This document shows, piece by piece, positions 43,740 to 53,450 of a stretch of 64,000 nt of DNA (position 1 is its first letter; every line of letters begins with the position of its first letter). A program made the position numbers and the translations under genes. Location of the stretch: NCBI RefSeq assembly GCF_022829385.1, contig NZ_JAKSXX010000245.1, positions 1-64,000 of the forward strand, in the 5' to 3' direction. The stretch comes from Methylobacterium sp. J-070 (lineage in GTDB: Bacteria > Pseudomonadota > Alphaproteobacteria > Rhizobiales > Beijerinckiaceae). The notes under the pieces were generated by a model. It saw only the letters and a list, made by a program, of their open reading frames with translations. It did no database searches and was not told the DNA's origin.

Positions 43740-45092
43740 CTACCGCGTCGTGGCCAGTAGCAGATCCGGCAGCCACAGCGCGATCCCCGGCACGAGGCAC
43801 AGGATCAGGATCGCCACCGCCATCAACAGAACGAACGGCAGGGTGCCCCAGATGATGTCGGCGAGGGGGATGTCGGGGGCGATGTTCTTGATGACGAAGA
43901 TGTTCAGGCCCACCGGGGGGTGGATCAGGCCCATCTCCATGGTGATGGTCATCACCACGCCGAACCACACGAGGTCGAAGCCGGCGGCCCGGAGCGGCGG
44001 CAGGATGATCGGCGCGGTCATCAGGATGATCGAGACCGGCGGCAGGAAGAAGCCGAGCACGATGACGAGGGCCAGGATCGTCACCAGCAGCAGCCAGCGG
44101 GACAGCTCCAGCGCCACGATCGCCTGCGCGGCCGCCTGCGAGATGTGGAGGTAGCTCATCACGTAGGCGTAGAGCAGCGACATGCCGATGATCAGCATCA
44201 GCATGGTCGATTCCCGCAGCGTCGCGGTCAGGATCGGGCTGACGTCCCGGAACCGCCAGACGCCGTAGATCGCGGCGATCAGTGCCAGAGCCAGCAGGCC
44301 GCCAAGGCCCGCCGTCTCGGAGGGTGTCGCGTAGCCGCCGTAGAGCGCCACCATCACGCCGGTGAGCAGCACGATGAAGGGCAGCACCCGGGGCAGCGTC
44401 GAGAAGCGCTGCGCCATGCTGTACTGGTCGTCCGCCAGGATCGGCGAGGCCGGGCCGCCGCGCTCGAGGATCGCCTTGGCGGTCGCGTATTCCGAGCGGA
44501 AGCGGAGGATCGACCAGGTGGCGAACAGGCCGACGAGCAGCAGCCCCGGTCCGATTCCGGCGAGGAACAGCCGTCCCAGGGACTGCTCGGCGGCCACCGC
44601 GTAGAGGATCATGGTGATCGAGGGCGGCAGCAGGATTCCGAGGGTGCCGCCGGCCGCGATGATCCCGGCCGCGAAGCCCGGCGAGTAGCCGCGCTTGCGC
44701 ATCTCCGGGATGCCGGCCGCGCCGATCGCCGAACAGGTCGCCGGGCTCGACCCCGCCATGGCGGCGAACAGCGCGCAGGCGAAGACGTTGGCGATGCCCA
44801 GGCCGCCGGGGATCCGGTGCATCCAGGCGTGCATGGCCGAGTAGAGGTCCTGTCCCGCCCTCGACCGTCCGATGGCCGCGCCCTTGAGGATGAAGAGCGG
44901 GATCGACAACAGGGTGATGGAGGCCATCTCCTCGTAGACGTTCTGCGCCACCGTATCGAGCGAGGCGCCGGGCATGAACGCCACCATGAAGGCGAGCGCC
45001 ACGAAACCCAGCGCGAAGGCGATGGGGATGCCCGACAGCATCGCGCCGAGCGTCGCCCCCGCGTACAGGAACCCGATCGCGGCCGTGCTCAT
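43740..45092 (-). CDS. dctM: TRAP transporter large permease (DctM-like)
   Basis: This 450-aa membrane protein has 11-12 hydrophobic segments. It is the catalytic subunit of a TRAP transporter, which imports carboxylates with Na+ after capture by a periplasmic binding protein. Family motifs include AAMAGSSPATCSAIG, PEMRKRGYSPGFAAGIIAAGGTLGILLPPS (positions ~150-180) and the C-terminal EMGLIHPPVGLNIFVIK. Its ATG overlaps the stop of the small permease gene (ATGA). No sugar or acid specificity can be read. Confidence 0.92.
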   Translation of the reverse strand: MSTAAIGFLYAGATLGAMLSGIPIAFALGFVALAFMVAFMPGASLDTVAQNVYEEMASITLLSIPLFILKGAAIGRSRAGQDLYSAMHAWMHRIPGGLGIANVFACALFAAMAGSSPATCSAIGAAGIPEMRKRGYSPGFAAGIIAAGGTLGILLPPSITMILYAVAAEQSLGRLFLAGIGPGLLLVGLFATWSILRFRSEYATAKAILERGGPASPILADDQYSMAQRFSTLPRVLPFIVLLTGVMVALYGGYATPSETAGLGGLLALALIAAIYGVWRFRDVSPILTATLRESTMLMLIIGMSLLYAYVMSYLHISQAAAQAIVALELSRWLLLVTILALVIVLGFFLPPVSIILMTAPIILPPLRAAGFDLVWFGVVMTITMEMGLIHPPVGLNIFVIKNIAPDIPLADIIWGTLPFVLLMAVAILILCLVPGIALWLPDLLLATTR

Positions 45093-45763
45093 CGTTCGCC
45101 CTTCGCGGTCACCGTCCGCCCCATCGGATCCGGACCTTCGGGCTGGATCGTGCGGTTCAGGTCGGCCCCGAGCCCGATCTTCGGCTTCGCCCAGCCGGCG
45201 GCCCGGGGCCCGTAGGCCAGCGCCTCCGCGATCTGGAGGGCGAATTGCAGGCACAGCAGACTCATGCCAAGCGCCATGAGCGTGTAGGGAATCCAGAGCG
45301 GCGGTCCCCAGGTCGATTGCGAGACCTGGCCATCGACCCAGGCCTCGTGGTCGAGCGACCAGCTCTTCCAGGCGAAGAACAGGCAGAAGACGAGGCTGAC
45401 GCCGTCGGCCAGCAGCAGCCGGACCCGGTTGGCGGTCGGGGACAGCAGACCGGTGAGGGCCTCGATCGCCACGTGGCCACGCTTCGCCTGCACGCCGGCG
45501 GCCGACAGGAAGGTGGCCCCGATGATCAGGAACACCGCCATCTCGTCCTGCCAATCGGTCGGCTGCTTCAAGAGGTAGCGGACGACGACGCTGTGGGTCA
45601 GCACCAGGCAGGCCGACACGAGGCACAGGCCGCCGACCGCCAGGATCACCCGGTTCAAGAGGCGCATCGCCCGGTCGAGGATCCCCAGGAGGCCGGGCAG
45701 GCGGGCTTCGTCGGCCGCCCGCGTCTCGGCGGCCGCCGTGGCCGCGTCGAAACCGTGGCTCAC
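45089..45763 (-). CDS. dctQ: TRAP transporter small permease (DctQ-like)
   Basis: This 224-aa protein has four membrane segments after a ~45-residue charged N-terminus. DctQ signatures are present: VVVRYLLKQPTDWQDEMAVFLIIGATFLSAAG and KRGHVAIEAL. The GTG start at 45763 lies inside the dctP stop (GTGA), giving a coupled dctP-dctQ-dctM order. The long C-terminal extension (AKPKIGLGADLNRT...) is cytoplasmic. Confidence 0.9.
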   Translation of the reverse strand: MSHGFDAATAAAETRAADEARLPGLLGILDRAMRLLNRVILAVGGLCLVSACLVLTHSVVVRYLLKQPTDWQDEMAVFLIIGATFLSAAGVQAKRGHVAIEALTGLLSPTANRVRLLLADGVSLVFCLFFAWKSWSLDHEAWVDGQVSQSTWGPPLWIPYTLMALGMSLLCLQFALQIAEALAYGPRAAGWAKPKIGLGADLNRTIQPEGPDPMGRTVTAKGER

Positions 45764-46782
45764 GCGACCTGCTCGGCGAGCTTGAGCAGCTCCGCGCAGC
45801 TGGCGTTCTTGCCGGCATAGTCCTTCCAGGCGGTATTCCGCGCGAGGTCCCGCCACTGGCCGAGCGATTTCTCGTCCAGCTGGGAGACCTTGGCGCCGGC
45901 CTTCGAGAAGATCGCCTCGACCCGGGTGTCATCCTCCTTCGCGCCGGCCTGCCCGAAGGCTTCCAGCTCGGCACCCACCGCCATGATCAGGTCCTGCTGG
46001 CCCTTCGGCAGGCCCGAGAACACCGTCTTGGACATCATGATCGGCTCGAGCATGAACCAGTAGGACCGCTCCCGGCCGGAGGTCAGCGCCTTGGCCAGCT
46101 CCTCCAGGCGGAACGAGATGAGGCTGGTGGACGAGGTGATCACCGCGTCGCAGGCGCCGGTCTGCATCGCCGCGTAGGATTCGTTCGACGGGATCGACAG
46201 GGTCGCGGCGCCCGCCTCCTTCATCATCATGTCCATCTCGCGCGAGCCGCCGCGGACCTTCAGGCCCTTGGCGTCGGCCGGGCTGACGAGCGGCCGCTCC
46301 CGGCTGGCGACGCCGCCCGCCTGCCAAACCCAGGAGACCAGGATGATGCCCTTCGCGTCGAGGATCTCGGCGAGCTTGCGGCCCACCGGCGCGCTCTTCC
46401 AGGCCACGGCCTGCGCGTAGGACGTCACCAGGGCCGGCATCAAGCCGATGTTGAGCTCCGGCACCTCGCCGCCCGCGTACGGGCTCGGGTAGAGCGACAG
46501 GTCGAGCGCCCCCTTGCGCATGGCGCCGAACTGGGCGTTCGTCTTCATCAGCGAGGAACCGGGATAGACCTGGACCTCGATCGCCCCCTGCGAGCGCTCG
46601 CCCACGGTCTTGGCGAACTTCCGGCACATGCGATCCCGGAAGTCGCCCTCATCGATCGTGCCGCCCGGGAACTGATGCGAAAGCTTCAGCGTCGTGGCCG
46701 CCTGGGCCGTCCCGAGGCCGAACCGCAGGACCACCGGCGCCGCAAGGGCGGCCGCAACAACCGAGCGACGTGTTGGCGTCAT
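45760..46782 (-). CDS. dctP: TRAP transporter substrate-binding protein (DctP-like)
   Basis: This 340-aa periplasmic protein has a signal peptide with twin Arg (MTPTRRSVVAAALAAPVVLR) that could be a Tat signal. The mature part has TLKLSHQFPGG, EVQVYPGSSLMKTNAQFGAMRKGALDL and the DctP helix KGLKVRGGSREMDMMMKEAGA, whose Arg contacts a ligand carboxylate. GGGAG is 6 bases before the ATG at 46782. It is first in the TRAP operon and divergent from a GntR regulator, which probably controls it. Confidence 0.9.
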   Translation of the reverse strand: MTPTRRSVVAAALAAPVVLRFGLGTAQAATTLKLSHQFPGGTIDEGDFRDRMCRKFAKTVGERSQGAIEVQVYPGSSLMKTNAQFGAMRKGALDLSLYPSPYAGGEVPELNIGLMPALVTSYAQAVAWKSAPVGRKLAEILDAKGIILVSWVWQAGGVASRERPLVSPADAKGLKVRGGSREMDMMMKEAGAATLSIPSNESYAAMQTGACDAVITSSTSLISFRLEELAKALTSGRERSYWFMLEPIMMSKTVFSGLPKGQQDLIMAVGAELEAFGQAGAKEDDTRVEAIFSKAGAKVSQLDEKSLGQWRDLARNTAWKDYAGKNASCAELLKLAEQVA

Positions 46783-46815
46783 AGCGCTCTCCCGCGCCGC
46801 ACCCTGGCGGCTCAT

Positions 46816-46894
46816 TATTGTGCAACGCGATAAGAAATCACGTGTTTGTGTGCATGAATGGCGATCTTGTGTACTTTGTCAATCTGTATGCATA
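46816..46894. promoter_or_regulatory. Putative GntR operator region between dctP and its regulator
   Basis: This stretch is unusually AT-rich for the window. It contains four related words: TTGTGCAAC (46817), TTGTGTGCATG (46845), TTGTGTACTT (46866) and TGTATGCATA (46885), the last including the perfect palindrome TATGCATA (46887-46894). Their position between divergent transporter and FCD-type GntR genes suggests operator sites. Confidence 0.45.
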
Positions 46895-46977
46895 TTCCCC
46901 TGGCATTCGTCGGCGCGGAACGGCGTTCTGCTTGACGTTCCGCCACGAACCCGCGGACGACGGGAGTTCCTGGCAGA

Positions 46978-47631
46978 ATGAGCCACGCTCAGCGGCTTCG
47001 GCAGCGGATCGAGGACGAGATCGTCTCGGGGGATCTCGCACCCGGCTCGCGGCTCGACGAGAGTCAGCTCGCGGCGCGGTTCGGGGTCTCGCGCACGCCG
47101 ATCCGGGAGGCGCTGCTTCAGCTGGCGGCCACCGGGCTCGTTCAGACCAAGCCCCGGCGCGGAGCCATCGTCACCGCGTCCGAGCCCCATCTGCTGCTCG
47201 CGATGTTCGAGACCATGGCGGAGATCGAGGCCGCCTGCGGACGGCTCGCGGCGCGACGCCTCGCCGCCGCCGACGCGGCCGCCCTGACGGCGGCGCTCGA
47301 CGGGTGCCGCGCGGCCCTCGCGACCACCGATACCGAGGCCTACTACGCCGAAAACTACGTGTTCCACGCGGCCATCTACAGGGCGAGCCACAACGCCTTC
47401 CTGGCGGACCAAGCCCTGTCGCTCCATCGCCGTCTGGCGCCGTACCGCCGTCTGCAGCTGCGCGTCCGTCAGCGCCTGCCGCAGTCGATGGCCGAGCACG
47501 AGGGGATCGTGGCCGCCCTCCTGGCGGGCGAAGAGACCAAGGCCGCCGACGCGCTGCGGAGCCACGTTCTCGTGCAGGGCGACCGCTTCACCGACCTGAT
47601 CGCGGGGCTGAGAGCGCCGAGCGCCGCCTGA
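46978..47631 (+). CDS. GntR family transcriptional regulator (FCD domain)
   Basis: This 217-aa regulator has an N-terminal winged helix (AQRLRQRIEDEIVSGDLAPGSRLDE, SRTPIREALLQLAATGLV) and a C-terminal FCD all-helical ligand domain with the metal-site pattern around residues 80-190 (ENYVFHAAIYRASHN, MAEHEGIVAALLAG). FCD regulators sense small organic acids and usually repress the neighbouring catabolic or transport genes. It is divergent from the TRAP operon with an AT-rich operator region between them. Confidence 0.92.
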   Translation: MSHAQRLRQRIEDEIVSGDLAPGSRLDESQLAARFGVSRTPIREALLQLAATGLVQTKPRRGAIVTASEPHLLLAMFETMAEIEAACGRLAARRLAAADAAALTAALDGCRAALATTDTEAYYAENYVFHAAIYRASHNAFLADQALSLHRRLAPYRRLQLRVRQRLPQSMAEHEGIVAALLAGEETKAADALRSHVLVQGDRFTDLIAGLRAPSAA

Positions 47632-47708
47632 GGATCGGTTTCACGCAGCGAGACGGCGGCGCGCACTCCTAACGTCCCATCCTAGGGTCGAGGCTGGCGG
47701 ATCCCGCG

Positions 47709-48401
47709 TCAGACGGGCTCGGCGGCGTTCTCCGCGACGCCGTAGCTGGCCGCGATCACGGATTTCTTCCCGCGGATATGCTCGCGCATCAGGACGGCGA
47801 GCGCGGCGCCGTCCCGGGTCCGCAGGAGTTCGATCATCCGCTCGTGTTCGGACACGGCCCGGGCCCACTGGTCCGGCGTCTGATGAGCCGAGTAGCGCGA
47901 CCGCTGGATGCGGCCCGACAGGCTCTCGTAGATGTTCGTCAGCACCGTGTTGCGGCTTGCCGCCATGATGCCCTCGTGGATCCGCCGGTTGTGACTGAAG
48001 TAGCCGGCCTCGTCGCCCGCCTTCCAGGCGGCCACCATCGCCTCGTGGTCGACCAGGAGCGCGTCGATATCGGCGTCGGTGATGGTGCGGCAGGCGAGGT
48101 CCCCGGCGGTCGCCTCGAGGCCGGCGATCACCTCCATCATCTCCTCGAGTTCCGTGTCGGAGATGCTGGCGACGCGTGCGCCGCGGTTCGGCAGCAGCTC
48201 GAGCAGACCCTCCGTGGCCAGGATCTTGATCGCCTCGCGCAGCGGCGTGCGCGAGATGCCGAAGCGCTCCGTCAACTCGCTCTCGTTGATCCGCGCCTTC
48301 GGCACCATCTCGCCGGACCGGATCAGCTCGCGCATCCGCTCCGCCACCTCATCGTGGAGGTATCGGCGGCTTATACCGATCCCGGGCTCGATTTTGTTCA
48401 T
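47709..48401 (-). CDS. GntR family transcriptional regulator (FCD domain)
   Basis: This 230-aa regulator belongs to the FadR/FCD group: LHDEVAERMRELIRSGEMVPKARINE with FGISRTPLREAIKILATEGLLELL in the DNA-binding domain, and an FCD domain with HNRRIHEGIMAASRN and VSEHERMIELL. I start at ATG 48401, just after GGGGGACC; a Met 5 codons upstream is less likely. It is 60 bases downstream of the FAD/Fe-S dehydrogenase gene on the same strand, so it probably regulates that gene and the dehydratase. It converges with the other GntR gene. Confidence 0.92.
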   Translation of the reverse strand: MNKIEPGIGISRRYLHDEVAERMRELIRSGEMVPKARINESELTERFGISRTPLREAIKILATEGLLELLPNRGARVASISDTELEEMMEVIAGLEATAGDLACRTITDADIDALLVDHEAMVAAWKAGDEAGYFSHNRRIHEGIMAASRNTVLTNIYESLSGRIQRSRYSAHQTPDQWARAVSEHERMIELLRTRDGAALAVLMREHIRGKKSVIAASYGVAENAAEPV

Positions 48402-48461
48402 GGTCCCCCGGCACACGGCAGGTCGAAATGACCTATCGTTCCTGTGTATGTGCGCGGCGAT

Positions 48462-51413
48462 TCAGTGTCGAGGTACGAGGGCGCGATCCAGAACACGAGC
48501 CACATGTTCCGCGCGGAGACCGAGGCCGTCGTGGATCTGATGACGGCAGCTCGTGCCGTCGGCGACAACCAGATCGTCGGGTGCGGCGGCGCGCAACGCC
48601 GGAAACAGCGACAGCTCCGCCATGGCGAAGGACGTGTCGATCGATTCGGGCCGGTAGCCGAAGGCGCCCGCCATGCCGCAGCAGCTCGACTCGATCACGC
48701 GCAGATCCAGGCCCGGCACCGCCCGCAGGACCGTCTCCACGCTGCCCATCAGGCCGAAGGACTTCTGGTGGCAATGGCCGTGCAGATGGGCGACGCGGCC
48801 GCCCTGATGGGCGAGGGGAAGCTCGATCCGGCCCGCGGCGAGATCGGCGGCGAGCAGCTCCTCGAAGAGCAGCGATTGGCGGGCCAGCAGCCCCGCATCC
48901 TCGCCCGGCAGCAGCGCCGCGAACTCGTCCCGGAACGTGAGCAGGCAGGACGGCTCCAGGCCGACCACGCGGACCCCCGCCCGGAGGAAGGGCAGCAGCG
49001 TGTCGAGGGTCCGCTGCGCCTCCCGGCGCGCGCGATCGGTCTGGCCGGAGGCGAGCCAGGTCCGCCCGCAGCAGAGCGGCCTGCGTCCGCGCGGCGGGTC
49101 GACCCGATGCAGCCGATAGCCGGCGGCCCGGAGCACGCGCTCGGCCGCCTCCAGATTCTCACGCTCGAAGGCGCGGTTGAAGGTGTCGCCGAACAGAACG
49201 ATGTCGCGGAAATCGCCGACCACGTCCTGCGGATGGGCGGCTTCGCCCTGTTCGCTCCAGGGCCGGCGCCAGCGCGGGAGCGACCGCCGCGCCGAGAGGC
49301 CGGCCATGCGTTCCGACAGGGCCGCGAGGGCCGGATACCGGTCCCGGAGATTGAGGAGCGGCGCGAGCTTCGCCGCGGCCCCGGCGTAGAGCGGCATCAG
49401 GGCGATCAGGCGCTCGCGCAGGGGCAGCCCGTGCCGGGCGTGATAATGGTGCAGGAACTCGACCTTCATCTTGGCCATGTCGACGCCGGTCGGGCATTCC
49501 CGCCGGCAGGCCTTGCAGGAGACGCAGAGGTCGAGGGTGCGCTTCATCTCCGGGCTGGTGAAGGCGTCCTTCCCGAGCTGGCCCGAGATGGCGAGCCGCA
49601 GGGAATTCGCGCGGCCGCGGGTGAGATGCTGCTCCTCCCGGGTCACCCGGTACGAGGGGCACATGGCGCCGCCGACGAGCTTCCGGCAGGTGCCGTTGTT
49701 GTTGCACATCTCGACGGCCGCGCCGAAGCCGCCCCAATCCGACCAGTCGAGGGCGGTCTTGAGCGGCTGCGTGGCGGCGTAATCCGGCTTGAACCGGAAC
49801 AACGACCGGTCATCCATCGCCAGCGGCCGGACGATCTTGCCGGGGTTGAGCCGGTTCTCGGGGTCGAAATCGTCCTTCACCGCCTCGAACGCCGAGGTCA
49901 GGACCGGGCCGAACAGGGGCGCGATGTATTCGGAGCGCGAGATGCCGTCGCCGTGCTCGCCGGAATAGGATCCCTTGTAGCGGCGCACCAGCGCCGAGGT
50001 CTCCTCCGCGATGGCGCGCATCCGGCGCACGTCGCCCGCCTCCTTCATGTCGAGGATCGGGCGGACATGCAGGCAGCCCACCGACGCGTGGGCGTACCAC
50101 GTGCCGCGGGTGCCGTGCTTGGTGAAGACCTCGGTGACCGCGTCCGTGTAGTCGGCGAGGTGCTCCAGCGGCACCGCGCAATCCTCGATGAACGAGACCG
50201 GTTTCGCGTCGCCCTTCATCGACATCATGATGTTGAGGCAGGCCTCCCGCACCTCCCACACCGATTTCTGGCGGGGCGGCTCCACCACCTCCACGACGGC
50301 GCCCGCGAAGCCGTGGTCGGCCATGCAGGCGTCGAGGCGCTTCAGGTCGCGCTTGAGCGCCGCGAGGTCGTCGCCGGCGAACTCGGTGAGCAGCAGGCAG
50401 TTCGGCTTGCCGCGGGTGATGTCCGCCAGGGTCGAGCGGAACAGCGGAATGTCGGCCCCCAGCACCAGGACGTTGCTGTCGACGAGCTCGACCGCCACCG
50501 GATCGAGCGCCACGATGTGCCGGGTGGTCTCCATGGCGGACCGGAAGGACGGGAAGTGACACACCCCCATCACCCGGTGCCGCGGCAGCCGCGACAGCTT
50601 GAGCGTCACCGACGTCGTGGCGGCCAGCGTCCCTTCGGACCCGACCAGCAGGTGCGCGAGGTTCGGCCGGGCCTCGACCAGGGCATCGAGATTGTAGCCG
50701 CCCACCCGGCGCTGCACCTTCGGGTAGCGCGCCGCGATCTCGTCGCGATGCCGGTGGGCGAGGTCCCGCATGCGACCGGCCAGGGCCTCGACGCGGCCCG
50801 AACCGGTCACGCCCGACAGCGCGTTGCCGGTGAGACCGAATCCGAAGGCCTCGCCGTCGTGGAGCAGCGCCTCCATGGCCAGGACGTTGTCGCTCATCTT
50901 GCCGTAGCGCAGGGACCGGGCGCCGCAGGAATTGTTGCCCGCCATGCCGCCGATGGTGCAGCGGGTCGCGGTCGAGGGCTCCACGGGGAAGAACCAGCCG
51001 TCGGCCTTGACCCGGGTGTTGAGCCGCTCCAGCACCATGCCGGGCTCGACCGTGATCGTGCCGCCCTCCGGATCGTAGGCCAGCACGTCGTTGAAGTGCC
51101 GCGCGCAGTCGACCACGAGGCCCGAGCCGATCGGCTGGCCGTTCTGCGAGGTGCCGCCCCCGCGCAGGATGACCGGCGCGCCGTGCTCGGCGGCGATCCG
51201 CAGGGTCGCGGCGATGTCGGCGGCCGAACGCGGCAACACCACGCCGGCCGGCATGATCTGGTAGATCGACGCATCCGTGCTGTAGCGCCCGCGGGTGAAC
51301 GCGTCGAAGCGCGCCTCACCCTGCAATTGCTCCGCGAGCCTGCGTGCCAGACCGGAATCCTGACGCGCCGCCGCGCGCGGCGCCGTCCCGTTCTGCAGCC
51401 CTGTTCCCGTCAC
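48462..51413 (-). CDS. FAD-linked oxidase / Fe-S fusion (D-2-hydroxyacid or D-lactate dehydrogenase type)
   Basis: This 983-aa protein fuses a vanillyl-alcohol-oxidase type FAD domain (PVILRGGGTSQNGQPIG near residue 82, TRCTIGGMAGNNSCGARS, LLVGSEGTLAATTSVTL) with an FAD-oxidase_C domain, then a ferredoxin region (CVSCKACRRECPTGVDM near 630) and a C-terminal CCG domain (HGHCHQKS, SSCCGMAGAFGY). This is the YdiJ / D-2-hydroxyglutarate-lactate dehydrogenase-like architecture, in which electrons go from FAD through Fe-S clusters to quinone. Substrate not determined. It is flanked by a GntR regulator gene and a sugar-acid dehydratase gene. Confidence 0.9.
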   Translation of the reverse strand: MTGTGLQNGTAPRAAARQDSGLARRLAEQLQGEARFDAFTRGRYSTDASIYQIMPAGVVLPRSAADIAATLRIAAEHGAPVILRGGGTSQNGQPIGSGLVVDCARHFNDVLAYDPEGGTITVEPGMVLERLNTRVKADGWFFPVEPSTATRCTIGGMAGNNSCGARSLRYGKMSDNVLAMEALLHDGEAFGFGLTGNALSGVTGSGRVEALAGRMRDLAHRHRDEIAARYPKVQRRVGGYNLDALVEARPNLAHLLVGSEGTLAATTSVTLKLSRLPRHRVMGVCHFPSFRSAMETTRHIVALDPVAVELVDSNVLVLGADIPLFRSTLADITRGKPNCLLLTEFAGDDLAALKRDLKRLDACMADHGFAGAVVEVVEPPRQKSVWEVREACLNIMMSMKGDAKPVSFIEDCAVPLEHLADYTDAVTEVFTKHGTRGTWYAHASVGCLHVRPILDMKEAGDVRRMRAIAEETSALVRRYKGSYSGEHGDGISRSEYIAPLFGPVLTSAFEAVKDDFDPENRLNPGKIVRPLAMDDRSLFRFKPDYAATQPLKTALDWSDWGGFGAAVEMCNNNGTCRKLVGGAMCPSYRVTREEQHLTRGRANSLRLAISGQLGKDAFTSPEMKRTLDLCVSCKACRRECPTGVDMAKMKVEFLHHYHARHGLPLRERLIALMPLYAGAAAKLAPLLNLRDRYPALAALSERMAGLSARRSLPRWRRPWSEQGEAAHPQDVVGDFRDIVLFGDTFNRAFERENLEAAERVLRAAGYRLHRVDPPRGRRPLCCGRTWLASGQTDRARREAQRTLDTLLPFLRAGVRVVGLEPSCLLTFRDEFAALLPGEDAGLLARQSLLFEELLAADLAAGRIELPLAHQGGRVAHLHGHCHQKSFGLMGSVETVLRAVPGLDLRVIESSCCGMAGAFGYRPESIDTSFAMAELSLFPALRAAAPDDLVVADGTSCRHQIHDGLGLRAEHVARVLDRALVPRH

Positions 51414-51524
51414 CTCGGCGCCCTCCCGCGGCGGTCCGAAATCGCCGCGGGGAACGTATTCAAAATTCAGTCATCCGGAAATCCTTCGACACGCCCTGCG
51501 CGATTTCGGCGCGGGCCGGGGGGC

Positions 51525-53330
51525 TCAGTGATTGTCCCGCGGCACGCCCGAGGTCTGCGCGACCTTCTGGAACTTCACCGCGCCCTTCAGCACCATGCCC
51601 TGATCCAGCTGGTCGACCTGGGCGCGGTAGATCTCCTGCCAGGGCGTCTGCGAGGCCGGGAACGGGAAGCCGCCGCGCGCCGCGAGATCGACCCGGCGGC
51701 GCTCCAGTTCCTCGGGCGGGAGCAGGATGTCGGCGCTGCGCCGGTTGAGATCGACCCGGATCCGGTCGCCGGTCTGCAGCAGCGCCAGGCCGCCCCCCGC
51801 CGCCGCCTCCGGCGACGCGTTGAGGATGGCGGGGGTGCCGGAGGTGCCGGATTGGCGCCCGTCGCCGATGCAGGGCAGGGAGGTCACGCCGCGGCGGATC
51901 AGCGCCCCGGGGGGCTGCATGTTCACCACCTCGGCGGCGCCGGGATAGCCGATGGGGCCGGCGCCGCGCATGATCAGGATGGTGTTCTCGTCGATGTCCA
52001 GGGCCGGATCGTCGATGCGGTGGTGATAATCCTCCGGCCCGTCGAACACGATCACCCGGCCCTCGAAGGCCATCGGGTCGGCGGGGTTGCGCAGGTAGCG
52101 CGCGGCGAATTCCTCCGAGATCACGCAGGTCTTCATGATCGCCGAATCGAACAGGCTGCCCTTGAGATTGAGGAATCCCGCCCGTTCCATCAGCGGATCC
52201 CCGTAGGCGCGGATGACGTCGCGGTTCCAGCTGTGCCGGCCGCGGTAGTTCTCGCCGACGGTGCGGCCGTTGCAGGTCAGGGCGCCCTCGTGGACCTTGC
52301 CGGCCTCGATCAGCTCGGCGAACACCGCCGGCAGGCCGCCGGCGCGGAAGTACTCCTCGCCCAGCCAGCGGCCGGCGGGCTGCATGTCGACGAGGAGCGG
52401 GATCTCGAAGCCGACGCGTTCCCAGTCGTCGCAGGAGAGCGGCACGCCGATGTGCTTGGCGATGGCGTTGATGTGGATCGGCGCGTTGGTGGAGCCGCCG
52501 ATGGCGGCGTTGGCCACGATGGCGTTCTCGAACGCCTCCCGGGTGAGGATGTCGGAGGGCTTCAGATCCTCCCAGACCATCTCGACGATCCGCTGGCCCG
52601 TGGCGTAGGCCGCCTGCCCGCGCTCGCGATAGGGCGCCGGGATCGCCGCCGAGCCGGGCAGGGCGAGGCCCAGCGCCTCGGCCAGCGCGTTCATCGTCGA
52701 GGCCGTCCCCATGGTGTTGCAATGGCCCGTCGAGGGCGCCGACGAGCCGACGATGTCCATGAACTGCTGGAAATCGATGTCCCCGGCCGCATGGCGCTCG
52801 CGGGCCTTCCAGACCACGGTGCCCGAGCCGCTCAGCTCCTTCTGGAAGTAGCCGTTGAGCATCGGCCCGACGTTCAGCGAGATCGCCGGGATGTTCACGG
52901 TCGCGGCCGCCATCAGGCAGGCCGGCATGGTCTTGTCGCAGCCGGTGAGCAGGACGACGCCGTCCAGGGGATAGCCGTACAGCACCTCGACCAGCGACAG
53001 GTAGGCGAGGTTGCGGTCGAGCGACGCCGTGGGGCGCTTGCCGGTTTCCTGGATCGGGTGGCACGGGAACTCGAAGGCGACGCCGCCCGCCGCCGTGATG
53101 CCTTCGCGCACGCGCTTGGCGAGTTCCACGTGGTGGCGGTTGCAGGGCGACAGGTCCGATCCGGTCTGGGCGATGCCGATCAGCGGCTTGCCCGAGCGCA
53201 GCTCCTCCGGCGTCAGCCCGTAGTTCAGGTACCGCTCCAGGTAGAGCGCGGTCATCCCCGGATTGTGCGGATTGTCGAACCACGCCTTCGAGCGCAGGTC
53301 GGCGGGCGCGATGCGGCGTTTGTCGCTCAT
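51525..53330 (-). CDS. IlvD/Edd family sugar-acid dehydratase (arabonate/xylonate type)
   Basis: This 601-aa Fe-S dehydratase belongs to the sugar-acid branch of the IlvD/Edd family. The start [20 protein letters not shown] with [18 protein letters not shown] is typical of L-arabonate / D-xylonate dehydratases, which give 2-keto-3-deoxy sugar acids. Cluster cysteines are in [20 protein letters not shown] and [10 protein letters not shown] separate biosynthetic ilvD exists at 29336-31066. It is 111 bases upstream of the FAD/Fe-S dehydrogenase gene on the same strand. No aldolase or ketoglutarate semialdehyde dehydrogenase is nearby. Confidence 0.9.
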   Translation of the reverse strand: MSDKRRIAPADLRSKAWFDNPHNPGMTALYLERYLNYGLTPEELRSGKPLIGIAQTGSDLSPCNRHHVELAKRVREGITAAGGVAFEFPCHPIQETGKRPTASLDRNLAYLSLVEVLYGYPLDGVVLLTGCDKTMPACLMAAATVNIPAISLNVGPMLNGYFQKELSGSGTVVWKARERHAAGDIDFQQFMDIVGSSAPSTGHCNTMGTASTMNALAEALGLALPGSAAIPAPYRERGQAAYATGQRIVEMVWEDLKPSDILTREAFENAIVANAAIGGSTNAPIHINAIAKHIGVPLSCDDWERVGFEIPLLVDMQPAGRWLGEEYFRAGGLPAVFAELIEAGKVHEGALTCNGRTVGENYRGRHSWNRDVIRAYGDPLMERAGFLNLKGSLFDSAIMKTCVISEEFAARYLRNPADPMAFEGRVIVFDGPEDYHHRIDDPALDIDENTILIMRGAGPIGYPGAAEVVNMQPPGALIRRGVTSLPCIGDGRQSGTSGTPAILNASPEAAAGGGLALLQTGDRIRVDLNRRSADILLPPEELERRRVDLAARGGFPFPASQTPWQEIYRAQVDQLDQGMVLKGAVKFQKVAQTSGVPRDNH

Positions 53331-53450
53331 GGTCGCTTCCTCATATCCTCGGGCCGTCTCGGGTGGGCGCCCCCCGGCGATCTGCCGTGAATCCGCGATT
53401 CTCTACCCTGTCGCGATGAGAACCGCAGCATCGCCCATCGCGGGTTGATG

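Noticed and set aside
46917-46940. GGAAC...CGTT before the GntR gene at 46978
   Set aside because: The spacer is only 14 bases.
48444-53390. Very long open frame on the plus strand opposite the FAD/Fe-S dehydrogenase and dehydratase genes
   Set aside because: Its product is Arg/Gly/Ala/Glu-rich without domains; it is the antisense shadow expected when real genes have GC-rich third positions.
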